This document shows, piece by piece, positions 23,243 through 35,630 of a stretch of DNA of 64,000 nucleotides; the stretch's first letter is position 1, and every line of letters begins with the position of its first letter. The position numbers and the translations under genes are program-made. Source of the stretch: Chlamydomonas sphaeroides (Eukaryota > Chlorophyta > Chlorophyceae > Chlamydomonadales > Chlamydomonadaceae); the NCBI GenBank assembly GCA_001662425.1, contig BDDC01000115.1, positions 9,110 through 73,109 on the forward strand. The letters run 5' to 3'. The notes below the pieces were generated by a model that had not been told where the DNA came from, searched no databases, and worked only from the letters and a program-made list of their open reading frames with translations.

Positions 23243-26185
23243 CTAGGACCGACCCATGCCAAGCGCCGCCTGCCAGCTCAGCCCCGCCCCTGCCCCCGAC
23301 CCATCCGCCGGAGCCCCCGCCGAACTCGTCCATAACCCCACCGCCGCACCCTGCGCCGCCAGCGCCGCCATCCCCTCCGGCAACCCCAGCAGCGGCCCCG
23401 TCCCCACCGGCAGCCCCAGCCCCGCCGCCGAGCCGCTGCTGCTCGCGCCGCCGCACCGGTCCGCGCCGCTGAAGCAGCCGCTGGCGAGGCCCACGAAGCC
23501 GGCTGTGCCGTCGAGCACCACGGGCGCCCCCTCCCACGACTCCACGGCGCCGGGCGCGCCTGTCGGCAGAGCACGGTGGAACGCGGTCGTCAGCGCAGCA
23601 GCCACGCGGTCGGCCAGGAAGCTCGGGGTGCACCGGCACGTCACGCTTGCCGCGAGAAAAAGGGTGCCGGTACGGCGAACGCAGCACGCGCGGCCTAGCC
23701 AGCCAGCTATCGCAGCAGCAACAGCGGCAGCTTCTCGCACCTGCGTACTTCACGAGCGGCGCCAGGGGCTGCGGCCGCTTGGGCCCGGCCCGGCCAGACG
23801 AGCCGCCGCGCGCCGCCGCGTCCGAGCCCAGCGGCGCCGCCATGTCGCCTCCGCCGCCTCCGCCGCCGCCCCGGGTGGCGGTGGCCGCCAGGTAGCGCGG
23901 CCGCGGCAGCGCGAGCAGCGCCGTCACGGCGGCCTTGCCGGGTGCGTTGATGACCTGGGGCAACGGGCCGGGCGGGCGGGTGGTGATGCAGGCAAGAGAG
24001 GCAATGAGGCAAAAAGAAGGAACGCAGTCGACTGCGCGGCGCTCGGCAGCGCAAGCAGCGCCGCCGCTGAGGGTGCGCAAGCCCAGGCCACAGCCCTCGG
24101 CAGCTCACCTGCAGCGGCTGGCCGCTGGCCAGGTCCCACACCCGCACCGTGCCGTCCTCCGACCCGGACACCAGCACCTCGCCGCTCGCGCCGCGGCCCG
24201 CGCCGCTGCCGCCGCCGCCGGCGCTGGACAGCGCTAGGCAGGTGACGGCGCCGCTGTGGCCCTGCAGCGCCCGGTAGCCGGCGCCGCTGCCGCCGCCGGC
24301 GCTGCTGCTGGCGGCGCCGCTGGCGCCGGGTCCCCCGGCGGCGGCGGGGTCGGAAGCGAGGGGCACCTCGTAGATGCAGCCGTCGCTGGCGGCGGCGTAC
24401 AGCCACTGCTCGCCTGCGGTGACGTTAGACGCACAAGGGCGGCGTGACGGCAAGCGGCCGGGTTGGCGGCGCACGGGCGCACGTGTGTCGGGTGCTGCGG
24501 CCCCGGCCGGGGCGCAGCAGCAGCGGCATCGTCGCGCGGGTCTTCGGACCCAGCACGTCCTCCGCAGAGCGCCCCGGTGCGTACCCCCACCGAGCCCCTG
24601 CTCGCCCTGCCGCTCCCTTCCTCGCCCAGCCCCCGCTCCCTTCCTCGCCCAGCCCCGGCTCGCACCCGCGGCCAGGCTGCACTCCATCTCCGCCCTGTCA
24701 GCTGCGGTCCTCGGCCGCAGCACGTCCACCGCACAGCGCTGCGGTGCGTGTCCCCACCAAGCCCCCGCCCGCTGTCCCGCTATGCCCAGTCCCCGCTCGC
24801 ACCCGCGTCCAGCGCAATGTCGTGCACCGCCGCCGGCAGCGCCACGCTGGCCAGCAGCGCGCCGTCAGCCAGCCGCCGCAGCTTGACGTTGCGGTCGGCG
24901 GAGGCGCTGGCCACCACCGCCGCCGCCTCGCCGGCGCCCGCCGCCAGCGACGTCACGGGCAGCGTGTGGTCGGACCAGGCGTGCAGCGGGGCGGGCCGCG
25001 CAAAGGCGGGCGAGGAGGGGTCCGTGGCGGGGTCGAGGAGCTCGGGCAGCAGCCAGGCGTACACAAGCGTGTCCTCGCCGCCGCTGAGCAGCAGCGAGGA
25101 GCCGCCCACGAACAGCAGGCAGGTGGCGGCCTGGTGGGAGAGGGGCAGGCAGGGACAGGGAGGACGGGGGTTGAGGAGACGGGGTGGTGGTGGTGGTGGT
25201 GCCGAGGGGTCCGGGCTGGGGCCGCAAGTGGAGGACGGGTGTGCGGGGCCGGCCCGGTGCCGGGCGGGGCGGTGGGCCAGATGGGCAGCGGCCCAGCGCG
25301 ACGAGGGCTGCCGCGACCCGCATTGCGCTCGCGCGCTCTGGGCGGCACACACACGGTGCCGGGGCCCTGTGGTGACGAGGGCGCCAGGCAGGGAGCCCAG
25401 AGGCGAGCCAGGCGCCCGTTGGAACAATGTGCTGCGGCCCGGCGGTGCCGCCGTGGGCGCAGCGCGGCCACCCGGACCGGCGGTGTGACGCGCTGGCCGG
25501 CCGAGCCGGCGCTTGCCTTGTAGTGGGCGGCCCACGTCCGCAGCAGGCGGCCCGAGCCGACCTCCCACAGGTACAGGGTGCCGCTGGCGCCGCCGCCGGC
25601 CAGGAAGGCGCCGTCGGGCGACGCCGCGACGGCGAGGAGGCTCTCCGACACAAATGAGCGCTGCAGCACTTGCTCCTGCGCACACGCGGCCGGCGATGGG
25701 GATGAGGCGGGTCGGGTTGAGGCTGGGTGGAAGAGGAGCGCGCACTGTGTCCGCCACGGGGCGTGCAGGCGGCGGGGTTGGATGGGTGCTGCGTGCGGAG
25801 GCGAGAGTGCCGCGGGCTGGCGTGACAGCGCCTCTGGCGGCACACCCCACATCAACCGCCCGCCCTGGCCCTGTCCGATAGCCGCCGCAGCGCACCCGGT
25901 GCCACGCCCAGAAGTGGACCGCTTGCTTGTGCGCCTGAGCTGCGGCGATGTAGCTATAGCCGACCGTGCATAGGCCCTTGCGCGGGCATCCGTTCCCCTT
26001 GAAGCTCGCGATATGCGTGCCGCTTTGGATGTCGCTGCAAAGGCGACAGGTGGCAGGAGGTCCTGGTCATAAGGACGGAGGTCGTCGAGCGTGTTGCGAC
26101 AGATACGGCTCGCGGCGGCTCACCATGCCGCTATGTTGCCGTCCGCGCCGCCGCCTGCTATTAACACGATGTTCTGTTCTTGCAT
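23243..26185 (-). CDS. IPI3: WDR18/IPI3-like WD40 protein of the Rix1 complex
   Basis: Seven exons close in phase to 507 residues: 26185-26124, 26034-25896, 25675-25517, 25130-24803, 24413-24109, 23954-23741 and 23559-23243. IPI3/WDR18 acts in the nucleolus with Rix1 and Ipi1 in ITS2 processing and pre-60S maturation. Family landmarks appear in order: KGNGCPRKGLCTVGYSYIAA, VHFWAWHR, SPDGAFLAGGGASGTLYLWEV, LLRTWAAHYK, LLLSGGEDTLVYAW, DHTLPVTSL, AAASDGCIYEVPL and VLVSGSEDGTVRVWDL. The third intron uses a GC donor (AAG/GCAAGC). The first WD motif reads C-D instead of W-D at the exon 1/2 junction. Glycine/Ala-rich inserts lengthen the repeats. The C-terminal 100 residues are weakly conserved and their splice site (23559) is the least certain part. 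Confidence 0.9.
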
Positions 26186-26944
26186 GTCGGATAGCTATGC
26201 AAAACGTCGCGTGGAGGTGAAAGCGGCGATGCACAAGCAAATGCTGCCCAATCGTCGCGGCCAGTAACAAGTCAGCGTGTGCACAGGGGTGGAGCCGAAC
26301 ACCAGATTGCAGCTTAGAGAGGTAGTCGATGCAGAATCGCCGATCAATTGTCCTCACTGTGCCAAACCCTGGCACGCTTCCCCTCGCAACGCCGTCCCTC
26401 GCAGGCACGAAACAAACCTCATCATGCTCCCGACAGTCGAACTAGCGACAAGCAACCAGCTCGGCCTCAGAACACGTGCCAGCCGCTCAAGTCAGCTAGT
26501 GCCTACATCGTTGCTGCCATAAGCACACCGGCACAACCATGTCAAGCGCGCCGAGCAGGCCTGCTACTCACGCCCACTCAGTACACCGCCAGCTTGCGGC
26601 CCACCTGCGAGGATACGCGCACCGCAGCCGAGGCGCTGCGGCTCACCCTGCGGGGCCTCAAGCTCGCGCCCTACCCCCGCGATTTGCGGAGGAACCCCTG
26701 CGCCTCTCACCACAGCCCCGAGTACCAGTACCGGATCAGCACAACTCCCGCCAACCCAGACGCACGCCACCAACCCCTCTTCTGGTCCCGGCACAACCAA
26801 AGCTGCTACTATGCGACACACGCGCTCGGCCTTGCCCCAGCCCCACTGCACTACCTAGCCCGCCCACGTGGCCCGCCCCACAGCACTGCGCTGCCAGCAG
26901 CCCCACCCGTCCCAACTCCCAGCCACCGCCTGCCTCCAGCAGTC
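26186..26944. other. spacer upstream of WDR18
   Basis: It should contain the WDR18 promoter and the 3' untranslated region of the next minus-strand gene. No additional coding exon was recognised. The plus-strand open frames across 26348-27127 are the reverse of coding and untranslated sequence. Confidence 0.5.
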
Positions 26945-29412
26945 TCACTGCGCGGCCGCAGCAGCGGGGGCCTGGGCGTCCTCGCGCGCCGCCGCGGCGG
27001 CATCACCGTGGCCCACGTCGCCGCTGCCGCTGCCGCCGCTGCGCATTGCTGCGGGCGCCGCGGGCTGCTCGTCCTCGTCGTTGGACAGCACCCCCTCATC
27101 CAGCCTGCGGCACAACAGGGCCCATAGGACACATATGGAGCCACCTAGTTCAACCGCTGAGGCCACAACCTCGGGCCCAAAGCATCGGGCCGTGGGGCAG
27201 GATGCGGGCGCACCAGTCGGACTCTGTGCAGGATGGGCAGGCTCGCCCGGTCCCGGGCCCCGGCTGGGGCACTGGTCCACAAACAGCTCCCAGCCTCATC
27301 CACGCATCGCCACACGCCGCGGGCGCCCCGGCGCGCTGTGACCGACCGCTCCCCGGCCCCCGCTGGCTATCAGACGTGACTGCCACTCCCCACTCCCTCG
27401 GGCCCCGGCCTCTCACGTGAAGTGTGCCGCGCGCGCCGGCTCGGGCTGCGGCGCGGCGGGCGGGCCCTGCGGCTGGGCGTCTCCCGACGGCCGCGCGGCG
27501 TGCGTTGAGACGGGCATGTAGGAGGGGGCACCGTGGGCGTCGTCATAGTGCGGCGGCGCAGTGTCCTCTGCAGGGGCGCCAGGGGCAGGGGCGGCAGGGG
27601 CAGATGAAGGGACATTGACAGGCGGCTTGCGGCACTGGAGTCGCCACGGACTGGGACGGGCCGCGCTTTTGCCCCACAAGCACGGGAGCTCGCACCTGCT
27701 CCGCCAAAGGATGTGTAGCCGTGGCCGCCGTCGTCTGCTGGCGAGGTGGCTCGGGCCATGGAGGTGCCCACCTTCTGGCCCACCCAGGAGAAGGCGGCGC
27801 CCATGCGGGAGCTGCGGCCGGTAGCACGGAGCAGGGTCAGGGGGCGATGCTGAGGCGGGCAAGCCTTGGCGACACGCGTGCGACCTCCCTGCTGGGCTGG
27901 GAGCTTCCCGGACAACGGCAGCAGGGCCCAGGGCGGCAGGGCAGGGCGTTGGTGGCTACCACCGACCTGCGCTGGCTGGCCTCGCACCTCCGCTGCTGGC
28001 TGCCAACCCGTCCTCCCCTTCCCCCCCGCGGCCCCACCTGGCGCTCGACAGTGAGGTGCTGAGCGACGCCAACGACCGCTGCACGCTCTCGCTCTCCATC
28101 GCCCTGCGGAGCAAGGCAAGCGGCACGCGTGGCCGCGGGGGCAGGCAAACACAGTTCCAGCCTGGGGAGGCCGCTCCCAGCCCGAGCCGGCCGCACGCGC
28201 TGCTGCCTGCATCTTCAGCTACACGGCTCAGACGGCCCGGCCCACACCCGTACCCAGGCGCCCTGAAGACGCACCGGTCCGTGGCGGCGCGGACCTTGCC
28301 CACCGCGGCGCTGGTGGCCTCGCGCGTGGCGGTGAGCAGGTTGGTGCGCTGGTCCAGCTGGTCCAGCTTTGGGGCGGGGGCGTCGCCGGGAATAGCGTCG
28401 CCGGGCGGCGGGGGCGGCGAGGAGGCGCCGGTGGCCGAGGCGCGTGCAGCGGCAATCAGGGGGAGCGAGGCAGGGCAGGGCGAGGGCGGGGGCGGGGGGA
28501 GGGGCCGGGCGGACGGGGGAAGGGGCAGGGCGGGTAAGGCGGGGGGCTGTTGTGGCATGTTAGAAGGCACACCGCTCCTTGAAGCACCTTGCACCGGCCG
28601 CGCCGCCCGCGTGCCCTTCCCACATCGACCCCCCAGGGCGCTGGCGCGCCTCACCTTCTCCGTTACCGACTCCACCATGCGCGCGCTGGTGGCCTGCATC
28701 CGCTCGTACGTGCTCTTGCTGGTGCTAGACACCTGGCGGATGGCGGAAGCGGCAGCGGGAAGGTGAAATGCAGGTGAGGGTTGGCTTGTGCAGGCTCGCA
28801 CAGCGCGGCTGAGAGAAGGCTCGCACAGCACGGCTGGCGGGTGAGGCTGCGGCAGGTGGGGCCACGGCGTCTGCAGCCTCTGACCGACACGTGCAAGGGT
28901 GCTGTGATGGCCGGAAGGGATGTGTCGTGCCGGTGCACGAACAGGCCAGTGGCGACGCCAAGGGACCGCAGCGCCCGGCTTGCAAGAACCCGAGGGGACG
29001 GGCACGTGCCTTGTCCGCGGCGCGGGAGGTGCTAAGCTCCAGGGTGAGGCCGTAGTGGAATTCCTCGGGCACCTGTTGCGGGCAGGGGACGCGGCATTGC
29101 GGAAAGCGTGCGGTTAGCGGGGCTCGATGTGGGTCGGCGCTGGCGGAGCCCTGGCTGCGGTGTGGTTGCACCATGGCCGTGGGCCCCCTCGCGCTCCGCC
29201 CCGCACCTCGGCGATGGTGTGAGTTCCATCCATCAAGTTGTTATCAACCCAGGCCTGTGTGTGGGAGGCGGCCGAGCATGTAGACGGGCCGTGTTGGTAA
29301 CGGCACGGTGGGGCCCCGGGCGCTGGAGCACGTGCGGCAGGCGAACCTGCAGGTCCTCGGCGCTGCTGGCGTCCCACAGGGACGCGCTGTGGTTGCCGCT
29401 GGAGGGGATGAT
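26945..29412 (-). CDS. unrecognised protein with helical middle and acidic C-terminus, 5' end unresolved
   Basis: I do not recognise the family. Nine exons join in phase: 29412-29347, 29254-29207, 29072-29010, 28732-28655, 28546-28275, 28103-28038, 27811-27696, 27567-27417 and 27104-26945, giving 339 residues plus a missing N-terminus. Readable segments are LWDASSAEDLQ, AWVDNNLMDGTHTIAE, VPEEFHYGLTLELSTSRAADK, a helical stretch (STYERMQATSARMVESVTEK), another (TATREATSAAVGKVRAATD), AAFSWVGQKVGTSMARA and an acidic tail LDEGVLSNDEDEQ before Ala-rich residues. Exon 3 would use a GC donor. Exon 5 could instead begin at 28366, which is also in phase and removes a Pro-rich stretch. The alternating polar/Ala pattern suggests long helices, possibly a cytosolic coiled-coil or membrane-associated protein. 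No initiator exon joining 29412 in phase 0 was found. Confidence 0.6.
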
Positions 29413-30306
29413 CTGCGGGATTGAGGTGGGGCTGGCAGTTAGGGCGTGTTGTTAACCGTGCGGAAGGGTAGGAGAGCAGGCCCGGAGGCGTACGCCCACG
29501 ACGGAGCAGCAGACGCGCTAGTACGTGTGCGTTGTTCGATGAAACTAAGGCGATACGCGGCGATGTCGGGCAGCTCCGTCTGCTGCAGAGCGCGTCGACC
29601 TTCGCCGGGTGCAGGCCCAGCGCAACATCGCTTCCGAAGTCTTCCGATGATTACCCTCAGCCTGTACTAGCGCCGCAAGCTGCCTATCGCAAACAAAGAT
29701 GCGCGTAGCTGTGTACCGGCGTTCAGCGCCGTTCTGGGGACAAGCTCGCGCCATAAATGCAGACAGCCCGTCGCAGTAGCCGTTCCCAATAGCGCGCCGA
29801 GATCACGCGCACCATGCGGCATCGTAGAAGCGGAGGCAGCGCCTTGCGTTTTACAGCGTCGTTCAGTATCAAAATTGACAGGGGCACCCTAGAGGAGGGA
29901 ACATCCACAGTATGTGTGCACAGGAGCAGAACCATCTTGCGCGATTTTGTTTGTTTGAGAAGTATGGTTTGCTGCGCAGCGCTATATTGTCCCGGCACCC
30001 GTGCCACGATGTGACCCCCCGCCGGCCCCCGCATCCTTCGCCTGCTCCAGCGCCTCGTGGCGCCTCGACACCTTGCCACCAGGGCCTCTTGCCTCCCAAG
30101 CTTCAACACAACCTTCGCCTCATGCACCCAGTTCACTCGCAAGCCTCACTTTACGCCGCTGCAACCCCTCTGCTGACGCTCCCTGCACCTCTCCCTGCAC
30201 ACTCACGAGTCACGACGCCTACGTTCGACCTCTCGTTCTCTCTGCCGCAGTCTCTTCACACGACAGAGTTCCCTCCTCCCTCAAGTCAGCCCGTACTCGA
30301 GGCCCC
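29413..30306. other. spacer between the unknown gene and SNF8
   Basis: It probably holds the missing 5' exon of the unknown minus-strand gene and the 3' untranslated region of SNF8. Minus-strand ATGs near 29754 and 29620 open short frames, but neither gives a donor in the phase needed for 29412. Confidence 0.4.
29851..29855 (-). terminator. candidate polyadenylation signal TGTAA for SNF8
   Basis: TGTAA on the minus strand about 450 bases past the SNF8 stop codon. The assignment rests on position and the known chlorophyte motif only. Confidence 0.3.
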
Positions 30307-33300
30307 TTACTGCTCCACGCCCCCCGCGCACGGGAACCAGTACAGCCGCACGCCGTCTGCCGCGCCGTCGTCCACCCACGCCAGCCCCTCGCGCGTCAGC
30401 GCCTGCAGGGGCCCGGCGCACGAGCAGCGGAGGCATGAGGGTGCACAGCAGGGCATAGCGGTGAGCGCGCTGGCTGTAGCCCAGGTCCAGGGGAGGCTGG
30501 CGGAGCGTGCGTAACAACTGCGCACAGCGCATCGTGGGCAGGCCGACCACACTCGCCACCAGCACCCAGGCGCCCGTGGGCGCTGCCCATTGGCCCTCCC
30601 TTCCCTCCACACGGCCGCACACGGCAGCGCGGGCCCCATCGTGGCGCGAAACACCTGCAAAGGCCAGCAGCCCCTGTCACGCACCCATCCCCCGCACCCA
30701 CGCGCTATGGGCGGCAGCCGCAGCACCTCCGTACCTGCATCGCGCCCACGCATGACCCGACCCAGGGCCCCATGCCCGCCCCCATTGCTACCGCACACAC
30801 GGCCCACCCACCCACCTGCAGCACATCCTCCACGCGGCCCGCGGGCCAGCTGGTGGCGGCGCACATGGCGGGCACCGAGGTGAAGCCGGAGGACTGCGGG
30901 GCGGGGGCAGTGGGTGCGGGGTTGGAGGTGGGGCACGGCGACGGGAGGGGATGCGGTATAATGTGGAGGCAGGGGGCACGACAAAGAGGGCAGTACAGAT
31001 GTGGGGGAGCAAGGAGCTGGTCTTGCAGCCTCCAAGCCGTGGAGTGGGACTAGGTTTAGGAGGCCGAGGGTGGCGGGAGCACCCTGCCCACACCCGTCCC
31101 TCCACGGCCCCGCCCCCACCACTTTCCGCGCTCGCCCACCTGCGCCACCTCCAGCGCCCTGTTCTTGTCGGTGTTGAGCTCCCCGGGCACGGAGCGCACG
31201 TAGGTACGGCCGCCGATGGTGAGCAGGTCGTAGCCGCCACCGAGCACCCGCAGCTTCTTGATGGACCGCACCTGGGGACGGGGGAGCGAAGGGCGGCAAG
31301 GGGTGCAGGGAGAGGGCACAGTAGGGTAGGAAGGGCGGTAGGAGCGCTGCGGCGCGCAGCCGGGGTGGAGCGAGGCGTGAGATGCCAAGCACGGGTGGGC
31401 ACAGGTTGCGCTCGCCGCGAGCGCGAATGCCCCGGGGCGGTCCAGGGCGGGAAGGGCGCCGGGAATGGGCCGGGGTGGGAAGGGCGCCGGCAACAGGCCG
31501 GGGCGATGCGACAGCCTGTACCCCAAGTTCCGCACCCACCCGACCGCGTTGCATGGCGTGGCGCCTCCCCGCAACCCCTCGCAGCACCACGTCGCCGTCG
31601 CGTGCCCGCCCACGTGTACTCGTGCTGGCACCCCCGTACGCGCCGCCTCCGCCCTCCCTCGCCGCCCTGCCACGCACCACGTCGTCCTCGCTCACGGGGT
31701 CCGCGCCCGCGCCCCGCCTCCGCGCCACGAAGCGCAGCAGCGCGGGCAGCTCCATCATGCCGCCGTTGAGCGGGCGGGTGGCCAGGCAGGCCTCCACCAC
31801 CTGGAGATAGGGGCGGGGGGCAGGGCACGGCAGGGCTCGTGTCATTGTCGCATCAACCTGGTGCGGTGGATATGCCCCGGGCAGGAGGCGCGAATCGGGC
31901 AGACCTCCGCCACCCACGGCCAGGGGCAGGTGCGTGGGATGCGGGCCAGGATTCATGGCAAGCCCACGGCATATGTACGTGTGACGCACGGCAAGAAGGC
32001 CCCCATGACCTTAGCTTAAGGGCGGTGCGGGGCACAAGTGCCTGGCACCGCGACAAGGCGCCAGCACACCTGCACCTTCCCCCCCGGACACAACCTGCAC
32101 CCCGCCTGCAACCCCACCCGCCTGCCAGCGTTCGGACCGTAGTCTATGGAGGTTATAGAGCCGAATGGTCGACGTATCGATAGAATCATCACAAGGTGCG
32201 AGGTCCGCCTGCCCCCTCCCTCACCTGCACCCCTAGCTCGTAGTAGTAGTCGCCCAGCCCCAGGGCGGACGCCCACAGGCTCTGAAGGACGAACGTGAAG
32301 CGGAGGGAGCGGAGGCAGGTCCAGCTATGCGATATCTGGCTCCACGCCACCATGCAGCAGTGGCCTACCGTGCCGCCCGCCCGCCACTCCGTTCACGTCC
32401 AAGCTGCCACGGCTACCTGCTCTTCCAAACCCTTCCTGCAAATCTTAGCGCGCCCGACTCTGCGGCCTGACCTGACGCCCCCGGCATAATCCAAGCCCTG
32501 CCCCCGCCCCGCCCCCACATTGCCTTGTCCAACGCCAATGAGACAACCTGCCATACCCTACACGGGCACCGGCACGCAGCCATCCCGCCCTGCCCTTGCT
32601 CGCACTCTGCCAAGCCCTCACCCAGCCCTGCATCCCCTGTCCTTCCTCCCTCCTTCCCTCACCCCTCCCCAGCAGGTCTGCTCACCTTGTTTGATGCCAG
32701 CGGGTCCACCCCGATGTTGGCGCACATGGTGTGGAACTGCGCCCGGAACACCGGGTCGCGCCGCACCTCGGCCCGGTGCTTGCGCGCAAAGTCCTCAAGG
32801 CTGGAGCGGAAGGCAGCCAGCTGCTCATGCAGCGCCTGGGGCCCGTGGGTGGGCGAGACAGGCGATGCAGGCGAGGAGGGGAGGAATGGGGGATGGGGGA
32901 TGGGGGGAGGCAGGCGCGTGCACACGCTGGAGGAGCGTGCCGCATCCTGAGCAGGGTGTGTGTGCGAGCCGGGCGCTTTGCGCGCGGGGCGCGGGCGGCA
33001 CCTGCAGGGTGTTCTTCTTGACCTCCTCGCCCGCCTGCTTGAACTGCTCCTGCGAATGACATGGGGAGGAAGGGGCATGGCCGGGGAAAGGAGGTCGGAC
33101 GCCGGCGCGTGCCGGCAAAACCCTAGCCCTTACACAATGCGCCAGGCGCTTTCCCTGCCTGTGCCTTCCCGACCATGGTTCCAATCCAGGAGCATCCACC
33201 CCCATCTCCATTTGTTTTTAGGCGGGGGGGCCGGCTCGGCTGGGGGCACATGGGCTACGGCGCACCTTCGTCCGGACGGCATTCTTGAGCCCGGCGATTC

Positions 33301-33316
33301 CGGGTCCGCGCCGCAT
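30307..33316 (-). CDS. SNF8: ESCRT-II subunit SNF8/VPS22
   Basis: Eight exons close in phase to 244 residues: 33316-33266, 33049-33002, 32835-32686, 32281-32225, 31800-31678, 31271-31140, 30893-30816 and 30402-30307. SNF8/VPS22 is a core subunit of ESCRT-II, which sorts ubiquitinated membrane cargo into multivesicular bodies at endosomes. The length matches the family (about 250). Landmarks are MRRGPGIAGLKNAV at the start, LEDFARKHRAEVRRDPVFR, HTMCANIGVDPLAS, LGLGDYYYELGVQ, ACLATRPLNGGMMEL, SIKKLRVLGGGYDLLTIGGR, YVRSVPGELNTDKNRALE and the C-terminal winged-helix end LTREGLAWVDDG...YWFP. These make the two tandem winged-helix domains expected. Exon 7 joins directly to exon 8, and the intervening open frame around 30650 is intronic. 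Confidence 0.95.
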
Positions 33317-33778
33317 GGCTGTCGGGCTGCCAATATGCGGGTCAAAGCAATGTAATGCTATTCGGCAGGCGAATTTTGCAGCCCGCTGGCGTGGACGACC
33401 CTCAGCTGGCCGCAGCTGCCATGTTCTTCAGGCTGGCAGGGCTGCACCAGTGCTCCCTATGCACTCAGCTTGTATCAACAAATCCGTCCGAGGCATGCTG
33501 TACGCGGCAAGCTGAGCGCCTGAGCCAGCTGAACGCTTTGCCCATGCGGGCGAAACGCATCATTTCAGGACAGCGAGAGCGCACGGCCAAACATACACAC
33601 GCTCACATCTCGCAATACCTACGAAAAGTCACGTTATTAGTAGCTTGCAGAAGCGACCAGCGCCCAAAGCAGTCTTCTTCCGCGACTCAACTCCGACACC
33701 GCGCGGCTCGTCGGCCCCGCTTGAAACTGCCCTTCCAAACGTTCGCCGGTCGGCTGACCGGCGTATAACCTCGCAGCT
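33317..33778. promoter_or_regulatory. bidirectional promoter region
   Basis: Only 462 bases separate the divergent start codons of SNF8 (minus) and the 162-residue protein gene (plus). Both 5' leaders and promoters must fit here. I see no clear TATA box. Confidence 0.55.
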
Positions 33779-35204
33779 ATGGCCGAGGAGCAGGAGGTTG
33801 AGTACAAGAACGAAAGTTCTTGCCTCATCCTAGATCCCGACAACAAGGGAGGCTCTATTCGTCAGGTGAGGCCAGCGCGCCCCTTGGTAAAGGGGCAGTG
33901 GTCCCATGGCGCCAGCTCCGGGACGGCAGACCCCGCGTCGATAGGCGCTGGTTTCGCTCAGCGCTACGCTCCTGCTTGTATGATGCAGCATGCTGCCCAT
34001 GGCGGGACCCGCCAAGGCAGGCGCCGTGCGACGGGCCACATGCGATGCTGACGTACGCGATCCAGGCCTTGTGGGCCTACACGCACAGCCTCCGACGTCT
34101 CACCCTGGCCTTATAAGACGCACTACCCCACCCATGTGCGCAGGTCACCTTCTCGAGGGCGTCTGACGTCCATGCCAAGGCCGCCGAGCTCCTCGGCCTC
34201 CCGGAGGGCGAGCGCGTGCGCGCCTTCCACCTGCCCATGTTCGAGAAGGTGCGCTAGGCGGCGCCTGGAGGCGAGCTGGGGGCTAGGGTGTGCCGTCTGT
34301 GGACCTGCGTCGTTGGTTCCCTCCCTTGTAGTGAGACAGGCTGTACTAAAATGCCCTGCCTGCCCCCCGCAGGCCATGGGCTGGAGCGTGCACCTGTACA
34401 TTGACCTCGACGCCATTGCGGTAGGGCGACGGTGGCGCGTGCAGTTGGGCTGGGCAGCATGGTACGCGTCTTCCACCCCAACGGGGTTGCGGGGATGCCT
34501 TTGCTCAAGCGCCTTGTATGCGCCCTGCCCTGTCCGCGCAGCATAAGCTCGACCATAACACGAACGCGACGCAGCTCTGGCTCATTGCCAACCTGCCCAG
34601 TAAGTTCGTCGCTGCTCCGCCTGGCCTCCATCTGCGACCGGCGCTGGTCGGCTGCTAATGCGCAGCCCTGTACAATTGTTCCTACCGTGCCTAAGCTGCG
34701 GTGCTGGCCCCTTCCTGCTGCCGCAGATGAGCCGCCGGAGGTGCAGCCCGACTCGATCCACGGGCCGGTGCTGCTGACGGCGGAGAACTTCAAGGACGAG
34801 GAGTACGTGCAGGTGCGGAGTCATGTGACATGCTGGGGTAGGGCGGCATTGTTGGGCGCGCACTGGGTACAGCCGCGGGTACCGACGGCTGAGAACGGCC
34901 AGTTTGCGGACGCCATGTCAATGGCGCTGAGAGGGGTATCAGCAGCTGAGGCAAGCTGGTGCGAGCGGCTCGAGCGTGGACAGGCGAACCCACAGGGGCC
35001 CATGGGGTTTGGTCGTGGAGAAGCATGTTGCCAACGCCAACCGGTTTGCCTGGGCCTGCTCTTCTCGTCCCTTGACCCCACGCGCCGCCCGCGCCGCAGC
35101 TGACGGAGGCGGAGTGGGCCAAGATTGTGGAGCAGTGCAAGAAGGTGCAGCCCAACGCCCAGTTCCTGCCCATGGAGGCAGTGTCCACGCCGGAGGGCCA
35201 GTAG
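33779..35204 (+). CDS. unrecognised small conserved-looking protein, 162 residues
   Basis: I do not recognise the family. Six exons close in phase: 33779-33865, 34144-34248, 34373-34420, 34542-34599, 34727-34812 and 35100-35204. The protein begins MAEEQEVEYKNESSCLILDP and has no signal peptide or membrane helix. Segments include GGSIRQVTFSRASDVHAKAA, LLGLPEGERVRAFHLPMFEK, AMGWSVHLYIDLDAIAH, NATQLWLIANLP and LTEAEWAKIVEQCKKVQPNA. It is mixed alpha/beta in character and looks like a compact soluble domain of normal composition, unlike the low-complexity shadow frames around it. All donors are GT and all acceptors AG with good consensus, which supports the model. It shares a promoter region with SNF8. 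No function can be assigned. Confidence 0.8.
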
Positions 35205-35630
35205 AGCGGCAGCGCTCCAGCCTCATCGGCCATTGCCTGTGATGAGATGTAGCTGAGTGGCTCAGATGACGGAGCATGGCAGCATAGGAGCTCGAGGGCA
35301 CCAAGCAGCGAAGGGGTCGGAGGGACCTGGTAGCGGAGGGGCCCTAGTCCTAGTTGCGCAGCGCCGCATGGGGTGGGGCTCGGCGGCAGGGGCTCGTGTG
35401 CTCGCTGATTGGCGGGCTCAGGGCGTGCCGGGATGGGGCGTGGGCCCGATGGGCAGTTGCAGTTGGGGACCGGGCAGGCACACGGACGTGCAATTTCGGT
35501 GCAGGGTTCGGACGTTGGCGTGCAATGCCTAAGCATGCAATGCATTGCAGACTCTGCGTGGGGGGACGACGGTGCAAGTGGTCCTGAGCGCACATGCCAC
35601 CTCCTGCGGCGTGCGCAGAGCAGGGGAACA

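Noticed and set aside
30523..30660. Extra SNF8 exon beginning VFRATMGPALPC
   Set aside because: It follows a good acceptor, but family alignment runs directly from EDVLQ to LTREGLAWVDDG, and including it adds unrelated residues.
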